This document shows, piece after piece, positions 58,061 through 64,000 of a DNA stretch of 64,000 bases. Source of the stretch: Welwitschia mirabilis (taxonomy: Eukaryota > Gnetophyta > Gnetopsida > Welwitschiales). Each line of letters opens with the position of its first letter. Within the stretch, counting starts at the first letter, position 1. The DNA is taken from the NCBI GenBank assembly GCA_051453625.1, contig JBOZIK010000001.1, forward strand, positions 100,679,034 to 100,743,033. The letters run 5' to 3'. A program made the position numbers and the translations under genes. The notes below the pieces were generated by a model, which was not told the origin of the DNA, did no database searches, and saw nothing but the letters and a program-made list of their open reading frames with translations.

Positions 58061-58696
58061 GATGCACTAAAGAAGACATAAAAGATGAATTAGACATAGA
58101 AGAAAAAGTTAGGTAATCCATATTAGTTCAACATCATATTTTAGAAGAAAGGCTTTTTTCATTGCATGACTATATCTTGTTTAATGATGAAGAAGATTAT
58201 TAAATCTTTAAATTCCTTTAATTCTTAAAATCCCAATCAAAATATTTTAAACCATTCTTTCAATGACAATTTTCACAAGGACTTTGAATCCATACTTGAT
58301 CATGATATCCAATATGTAAGATCCATTAAAACTATTTTACATAAATATGGGTGTTCTACAACTATGAAGGATGAAAATGATCTTCATCTTAAATACTTAC
58401 CCAGTGGTTTGAAATAAATTTTCTCAAATAATAATCCTAATAAGCCATTGGTCATTAGTTCTCAACTTCACCATTCCTAAGAAATATGCTTACTTAATCC
58501 TACCATTAAGCTAGTAATCAAGGATAAAATTATTAAACTTATAGACATATGTTAATTTGTGCTTTTGTATAATACTTGAGTACATCTAATACATAACAAG
58601 CTAACCTCTAAATGACTTGATCCTTATCATGTGGAAAGGATACATTCTAATGGCTCTATTGAGATCTGTGACCTTAAAACTCAAGAAATCCAATAG
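58015..58696 (+). pseudogene. pol: linker fused to integrase tail, element E1
   Basis: Reads MECHIGNKKFTI, DELDIEEKVR, ILEERLFSLHDYILFNDEED, then LKYLPSGLK, SNNNPNKPLVISSQLHHS, and NPTIKLVIKDKIIKLIDI, FVLLYNT, VHLIHNKLTSK, VERIHSNGSIEICDLKTQEI, ending at the gap. KDKIIKLIDI--FVLLYN has the same spacing as HDKFIRNL---FIFLYK of the element A integrase tail. The junction between linker and tail is about 58490-58520. RT, RNase H and the integrase core are missing. Confidence 0.75.
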
Positions 58697-58796
58697 NNNN
58701 NNNNNNNNNNNNNNNNNNNNNNNNNNNNNNNNNNNNNNNNNNNNNNNNNNNNNNNNNNNNNNNNNNNNNNNNNNNNNNNNNNNNNNNNNNNNNNNN
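58697..58796. other. assembly gap (100 N) between E1 and E2
   Basis: Left of it is an integrase tail; right of it gag restarts just after the zinc knuckle. Confidence 0.95.
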
Positions 58797-59512
58797 CCAT
58801 CTTCACTAACTTGTATAAAGGCCATATTCAATGAATTTTATGCATTCAATCAAAGGCCAAATAACTTTGGAGGAAACTAATAATATCCAATAAGAAATAA
58901 TTGACCTTCAACATCTTTCAACCTTTGTTTGAAAACAAATATAGAAGTTATAACTTTTAACCCAATTTTTTCAACTATAATAGAAATGACCCTTATAGAG
59001 AAATGATGGAAGAAATTAAAAAGACATAAGATACCACTAATGAAGTTCTAGAAAATGAAAATAAGAACTTAAAAAGTTTGATTGGTTTTCTTTGACAAAA
59101 CTTCTTAGGAAATAAAAGGCTACAAGAATCACTTATGATTCAAACTATTCCAAATCCAGATGATGTAAATAAAGATTGGAAAGTAGTAATCAGAAGTGGA
59201 CACAATACTACTTCTCATGAAGAACCTTCAACTTCTATCCACAAAGATGAGGAAGTATCTCAAGAAAATGATATTGAAATTCTTGATCAATTGAACTTTC
59301 CTCCTACTTTCAACTCTAAATCCAATGATAAAAACCAACATCCAAAGGCGAAGATGACTCCATGGCTAGAGAGATTAAATAATAATTTAACTTATGTTGA
59401 GTATTTGAAAGAAATTATGAATGATGTTATTATCAACCTACCCTTTTGGAATACTCTTAAAGACAACTCCAAGTACACCAAAATCTGGAAGGACTTGATA
59501 AGAAGAAAATAA
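58797..59512 (+). pseudogene. gag: gag C-terminal half of element E2
   Basis: Begins at KAIFNEFYAFNQRPNNFGGN (58.82-58.88 kb). After stops, an open frame of 125 codons (59135-59512): MIQTIPNPDDVNKDWKVVIR, SGHNTTSHEEPSTSIHKDEE, ILDQLNFPPTFNSKSNDKNQ, TPWLERLNNNLTYVEYLKEI, INLPFWNTLKDNSKYTKIWK, DLIRRK. The last part is the gag C-terminal I-LP------KY-K--KDL motif preceding the protease. The protease frame starts after one stop. Confidence 0.8.
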
Positions 59513-59533
59513 AAGAGGACAATCCCAAGTAAA

Positions 59534-59990
59534 GTGTCCATTACACAATTCCTTTTCAATTTAGTTTCTCAAAAATGTCCTAAATTTAAAGATTCAAGGG
59601 CATCCACTATTTGTATTATTTTGGGAGTAAATAATAAAATCAAGAAAGCCTTAATAGACATAGGGGCAAGTGTAAACATTATGCCTTTATACATTTGTAG
59701 AAAGTTTAAATTAGAAGAAAGGATTAAACCTATGCAAATAGTGTTGGAATTTGCTAATGCAAAAAGAAAAAAATCTATAGGAATAATCAAAGACTTAGTA
59801 ATTCAAATTGAGAAAGATTTCTACCCTACAGGTGTGGTCATAATTAAGGTTAAATTTCATGGATGATATCCTCTACTTTTAGGAAGAGCCTTCTATGCAA
59901 TAGCCCATTGTGTCATTAATACTTACATAAGGATGATGGAATGTCATATAGGTAACAAAAAGTTTAGGATCAAAGTATTTGATGCTCCTG
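59534..59990 (+). pseudogene. pol: aspartic protease of element E2, catalytic motif intact
   Basis: The open frame 59534-59866 (110 codons) contains SQKCPKFKDSRASTICIILG, VNNKIKKALIDIGASVNIMP, LYICRKFKLEERIKPMQIVL and IGIIKDLVIQIEKDFYPTGV. D-I-G-A-S is the active site in its functional form, the only one among the four or five protease copies of this family here. After a stop, PLLLGRAFYAIAHCVI follows. ATG at 59534 is used only because no upstream reading survives; in the parent it would be part of gag-pol. Confidence 0.85.
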
Positions 59991-60760
59991 AAAAAGACAT
60001 GAAAGATGAATTAGACATTGAAGAATATGTTGAGTTATCCATGTTAGTTCGACATCATCCTTTTAAGAAAGACTTCTTTTATTACATGACTTAATCTTAT
60101 TTAATGATGAAGAGGAATCATTTACTATTATTAAATCTTTAAACTCCTCCAATTCGTGCAATCTCAACTAAGATCTTTTAAACCACTCTTTCAATGATTA
60201 TTTTCACAAGGACTTTAAACCCATACCTGATTATGATATCCAACATGTAAGATCCATTAAAAATCTTTTACATCTAGATGGATGTTTTGCAATTATGAAG
60301 GATGAAAATGTTCTTCAACTTAAAGACTTATCTAATGGTTTAAAATACATTTTCTCAAATAACAATATTAGTAAGCCATTTATCATTAGTTCTCAACTTT
60401 ACCCTTTTCAAGAAAAAGCCTTACTTAATACTACTATTAAGCTAGTCATCAAGGACAAAATTATTAAACTTATAGACACAAGTCAATTCATACTTTTGTA
60501 TAATGCTTAAGGACATCTTATACATAACAAGCTAATCACTAAATGGCCTAGTCTTTCTCATGTGAAAAGGATACATTTTAATGGCTCTACTAAGATCTCT
60601 GACCTTCAAATTCAAGAAATCCAAAGAGTAAATGTACAAAAGATAAAACTCTATACATCTTCAGATGATCGTTATTATATCTTAAACATAATATAAACAA
60701 TTAATTTGGATGATCTTCTTTATAAAAAGGAAGATCTTCCCTTGGCCATCTATTAGATTC
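59935..60760 (+). pseudogene. pol: linker fused to integrase tail, element E2
   Basis: Linker: MECHIGNKKFRIKVFDAPEK, DELDIEEYVELSMLV, then after a frameshift LILFNDEEESFTIIKSLNSS and MKDENVLQLKDLSNGLKYIF, SNNNISKPFIISSQLYPFQE, KALLNTTIKLV (frame 60295-60510). It then passes without a stop into the integrase tail IKDKIIKLIDTSQFILLYNA, and after one stop GHLIHNKLITKWPSLSHVKR, IHFNGSTKISDLQIQEIQRV. Junction about 60420-60450. In A the same two parts are separated by RT, RNase H and the integrase core. Confidence 0.8.
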
Positions 60761-61074
60761 CTTCTTAACTTTATTCTTTGGTTTAAGTTATAAGACTACT
60801 TGATCATATTTAACTTGATTTATGTTTTACTTCCATAGGTATTACCATGATTAATTGATTCTTCACTTTGGGTTTTCATGTGATAAAGATTGGATTTAAT
60901 CAATCTTAAGACATTCCAATATCTACAATCAATCTCCTTGGTTATTTTATAGCAAAATATCAATTATGTTAATCCAATGCTTGTTTTCAATCATATGCTT
61001 TGTTACCTTATCATTTTAATGATTAATTAATGCTATAAAAAATAGAGAGTCTAAGTCAATCGAAAAGAATTAAA
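60761..61074 (+). other. 3' noncoding region of element E2
   Basis: Matches 62736-63040 of E3 (for example CAATCATATGCTTTGTTACC, TTATCATT-AATGATTAAT, GAGTCTAAGT). It is cut by the gap at 61075. Confidence 0.8.
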
Positions 61075-61174
61075 NNNNNNNNNNNNNNNNNNNNNNNNNN
61101 NNNNNNNNNNNNNNNNNNNNNNNNNNNNNNNNNNNNNNNNNNNNNNNNNNNNNNNNNNNNNNNNNNNNNNNNNN
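61075..61174. other. assembly gap (100 N) between E2 and E3
   Basis: Left: E2 3' noncoding region. Right: gag of E3, about 120 bases downstream of where the 125-codon frame of E2 starts. Confidence 0.95.
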
Positions 61175-61500
61175 ACATGATACTACTCCTTATGAAGAAA
61201 CTTTAACTTCTATCCACAAAGATGAGGAAATACCTTAAGAAGATGATACTAAAATTCTTAGTCAAATGAAATTTCCTCTTGCTCTTAACTCTAAATCCAA
61301 CAACAATCACCAACATCCAAAAGAGAATACTACTCCATGGCTGAATAGATTAAATAATAATCCAACTTATGATGAGTATTTTAAAGTAATTATGAATGAT
61401 GTTACTACCAATCTATCCTTTTGGAAGATCCTTCAAGACAACTCCAAGTACAATAAAATTTGAAAGAACTTAGTAAGAAGAAAACAAAAGAGGACAATCC
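61175..61500 (+). pseudogene. gag: gag C-terminus of element E3
   Basis: The frame from 61266 reads MKFPLALNSKSNNNHQHPKE, NTTPWLNRLNNNPTYDEYFK, VIMNDVTTNLSFWKILQDNS, KYNKI, parallel to 59290-59500. Stop before the KDL motif. Confidence 0.78.
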
Positions 61501-61908
61501 TAGGTAAAGTATTTATTGCATAATCCCTTTCCAACTTAACTTCTTAAAAATGTTCTACATTTAAAGATTTGAGGGAAGCCACTGTTTATGTTATTTTGGA
61601 AGGAAAAATAATAAAATCAAGAAAGCCTTAATAGACATAAGGGCAAGTGTAAACATTATACCTTTGCACATTTGTAGAAAGTTTGGATTAGAAGGAAGGA
61701 TTGAACCTATGTGAGTAATAGTGAAATAGGCTAATGCAATAATAAAAAAACCTATAGGAATAGTTAAAGACTTAGTAATTGAAATTGAAAAAAATTTCTA
61801 CCCTATAGATGTGGTCATAATTAAGGTCAAACATAATGGAGGATACCCTCTACTTTTAGGAACACCCTTTTGTGCAATAATCCATTATGTCATTAATACT
61901 CACACAGG
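61501..61908 (+). pseudogene. pol: aspartic protease of element E3 (broken)
   Basis: Reads KIKKALIDIRASVNIIPLHI, CRKFGLEGRIEPM, and after stops IGIVKDLVIEIEKNFYPIDV, GGYPLLLGTPFCAIIHYVI. The catalytic G is R (D-I-R). Confidence 0.8.
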
Positions 61909-62735
61909 ATGATAGAATGTCATATAGGTAATAAAAATTTTAGTATTAGAGTATTCAATGCTACTAAAAAAGATATGAAAGATGAATTAGACATAGAAGA
62001 AAAAGTTGGATCATCCATGTTAGTTAAACGTCATTCTTTAGAAGAAAGGCTCCTTTCATTACATGAATTAATCTTATTTAATGATGAAGAGGAATCATCT
62101 ACTATCCTTAAATCTTTAAACTCCTCCAATTCTTCCAATCTCAACCAAGACCTTTTAAACCACTCTTTCAGTGACAATTTTTATGAGGACTTTGGACCCA
62201 TACTTGATCATAATATTCAACATGCAAGATCCATTGAAAATCTTTTACATCAAGATGGGTGTTCTATAATTATGAAGGATCAAAATGATCTTTAACTTAA
62301 ATACTTACCTAATGGTTTGAAATACATTTTGTTAATAACAATTCTGATAAGCCATTAATCATTAGTTTTAAACTTCATCCTTTCCAAGGAAAATCATTAT
62401 ATAATCCTATTATTAAGCCAATAATCAGGGAAAAAATTATTAAACTTATAGACACAAGTTAATTCATACTTTTGTATAATAATCAAGTACATCGTATACA
62501 TAACAAGTAAATCTCTAAATGGTGTTGTCCTTGTCTATTTAAAGGGTGTATTCTAATGGCTCTATTAAGATCTCTGACCTTCAAACTCAAGAAATCTAAA
62601 GAGTAAATGAATAAAGGTTAAAACTTTATATATCTCTAGATGATTGTTTTTATACCTTGAACATGATAGAAGAAATTAAGTTAGAAGACCCTCTTTGCAA
62701 AAAGAAATATCTTCCCTTGGTCATCTACTAGATTT
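61909..62735 (+). pseudogene. pol: linker (128-codon open frame) fused to integrase tail, element E3
   Basis: The frame 61909-62295 is the longest clean frame of the family: MIECHIGNKNFSIRVFNATK, KDMKDELDIEEKVGSSMLVK, RHSLEERLLSLHELILFNDE, EESSTILKSLNSSNSSNLNQ, DLLNHSFSDNFYEDFGPILD, IENLLHQDGCSIIMKDQNDL. It is rich in Asp and Glu, without enzyme motif. Beyond a stop: LKYLPNGLKYIL-, NPIIKPIIREKIIKLIDTS, FILLYNNQVHRIHNK, then in another frame SNGSIKISDLQTQEI. Junction about 62395-62430, at the same place as in E1 and E2. Confidence 0.78.
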
Positions 62736-63109
62736 TTTCTTACTTTATTTTTTGTTTTAAGTTATGAGACTACTTGATCATCTTTAACTTGATTTATGTT
62801 TGACTTCTGTAGGTGTTACCATGATTAAGTAATTCTTTACTTTGGGTTTTCATGTAATAAAAATTGGATTCTGTAAATCTTAAGATATTATAATATATAC
62901 TATTAATCTCCTTAGTTATTTTATGAAAAATATAAATTATGTTAATTTGATTTTATTTCAATCATATGCTTTGTTACCTTATCATTCCAATGATTAATCA
63001 ATGCTATAAAAAATGGGGAGTCTAAGTTAATGGAAAAGAATAAAAAAATAAAAAGCAAGAGGAAAATATGAAAAAAAAGAAAAAGAAATAAGAATAAAAA
63101 TAAATCACT
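62736..63109 (+). other. 3' noncoding region of element E3
   Basis: Homologous to 60761-61074. It ends with an A-rich tract AAAAAATAAAAAGCAAGAGG at 63044-63063 and onward. Confidence 0.7.
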
Positions 63110-63320
63110 TTCTTGTAATTATATCATGATATACTATTACAGGCATACAGAGGTAAATTTTCCCGAGAGGAGCCTTTGGTGGTATAATATGATAGCTATG
63201 GAAACTCTATAAGAGAATTAGTTAGCCATGATCTACCTTTGGATTATGGGTTCCTATTCTCTGGGTAGTGGTTACACTCCCCTCATCATGATAAATAGTG
63301 TTGTTCAACACCCCATTGAC
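63110..63320 (+). other. conserved noncoding block after pol, element E copy
   Basis: The complement matches 6140-6540 and 28970-29165: GAGAGGAGCCTTTGGTGGTA, TAATATGATAGCTATGGAAA, TTAGTTAGCCATGATCTACC and CACTCCCCTCATCATGATAA. It lies about 0.5 kb downstream of the integrase tail. Confidence 0.75.
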
Positions 63321-64000
63321 TAAAAGCTTTCATCACTCTAAGGCATAGACTTTGAGAGCATATGAGTATATCGATCATTATATGATATCTTATCAAAGTA
63401 CTATGGTTATCACAATTGAGGAGGGATTGAATTATAGTCTAAACATGACTTAATACCTTTGATAAACATGGCCATTAAATATTGTCATCATTACTACCCT
63501 TTCTAATGGCACTCTATGGTGTTCTACATTGAATCATGCATTTCTATATCAAGTAGATTTATAACCTTTACCAAAAAAATTTGCTAAGTTTGAATTTTAG
63601 GCAAAAAGTAATCTTCTTCATGTTCTATCTTGTTCATTTTTCTTTTTGTTTTATCTTAGTTTTTTGGTTTGCCCTCTTAAAGTCATTTTTCTCACCTTTC
63701 TCAAAATAATGTTTTGGACTTCATCATTTTCTAGTATACTTGTCACATTTTTCATCACTTGATTATTATACATAATATTTCATGATTGATGCTCTAATTT
63801 CCTTTAAAAATCTTTCTTTTTATAACTTCTTATGCCACTTAACTTTGCAATCATGAAATCTTATCCTAGTTTACCTTTCCTTCATAATTTATGAAACTTG
63901 AGATGACTTGTTCATTTAGTTGGGAGGATAGACACCTATATTACATGATTTGTGAGCCAAAATTTTTCATAAAATATATGCTATAATGTAAAACAAATGA
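63321..64000. other. probable further 3' noncoding region of element E
   Basis: AT-rich, no frame and no LTR start recognised before the window ends. By comparison with A and B, 1.5-2 kb of noncoding sequence should precede the 3' LTR, so the LTR is expected outside the window. Confidence 0.4.

Larger units (their letters stand above)
54181..63320 (+). mobile_element. element E: Athila-related gag-pro elements lacking RT, RNase H and integrase core
   Basis: Plus strand. Three segments, E1 (54181-58696), E2 (58797-61074) and E3 (61175 on), separated by 100-N gaps. They overlap in element coordinates and differ from each other at roughly one base in ten. E1 has LTR, PBS, leader, gag, protease, linker and integrase tail; E2 and E3 begin inside gag and run into the 3' noncoding region. 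In each, the linker passes directly into the integrase C-terminal tail. It may be one locus assembled three times or several copies. No 3' LTR is seen before the window ends. Confidence 0.75.

Overview
The window is AT-rich, gap-containing nuclear DNA of a flowering plant. I find no intact host gene. Almost everything that can be identified is decayed LTR retrotransposon. Three plant lineages are recognised: several Ty3/gypsy elements of Athila type (degenerate primer-binding sites matching tRNA-Asp, F(M/I)DD reverse transcriptase, D-I-G-A-S protease), a Ty3/gypsy chromovirus of Del/Tekay type (primer site TGGTATCAGAGC), and a Ty1/copia element of Sirevirus type with a third ORF after pol. The species cannot be named from this.

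Layout. 1-3.5 kb: AT-rich sequence with a lone plus-strand LTR. 3559-16109: element A, a minus-strand Athila-like element with both LTRs, PBS, gag, protease, RT, RNase H and integrase, all broken by stops, frameshifts and gaps. 16205-37017: element B, a second minus-strand Athila-like element with both LTRs. Between about 17.7 and 27 kb B is interrupted by a rearranged plus-strand Del/Tekay-like element (F), by a duplicated 1.7 kb block, and by a GC-rich island near 24.7-25.2 kb. 37018-39324: remnants of another element. 39325-49237: minus-strand Sirevirus-like copia element with 1.14 kb LTRs, gag, pol and a degraded ORF3. 49238-52.9 kb: mostly unassigned, with a minus-strand gypsy gag/protease fragment (element D). 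52.9-54 kb: an LTR fragment and a short plastid 23S rRNA-like fragment. 54181-64000: element E, plus strand, three overlapping diverged segments separated by 100-N gaps. Each segment carries (partial) gag, protease, an acidic linker and then directly the integrase C-terminal tail.

The most interesting point is element E. All three segments share one internal deletion that removes RT, RNase H and the integrase core at the same place. Elements A and B carry the same family of gag, protease, linker, integrase tail and 3' noncoding block together with RT, RNase H and integrase. E therefore looks like a non-autonomous gag-pro family that amplified after the deletion, with A/B-like relatives as possible helpers. 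Other points are two families of repeated short palindrome-like motifs in the noncoding parts of the elements, a duplicated LTR/PBS block inside the chromovirus, and many N gaps whose two flanks repeat the same sequence. The last suggests unmerged or wrongly joined contigs, so copy numbers next to gaps should be treated with care.

Nearly all coding regions are pseudogenes. The longest readable frames are about 60-130 residues. C-to-T and G-to-A changes dominate at recognisable motifs, as expected from old methylated repeats.
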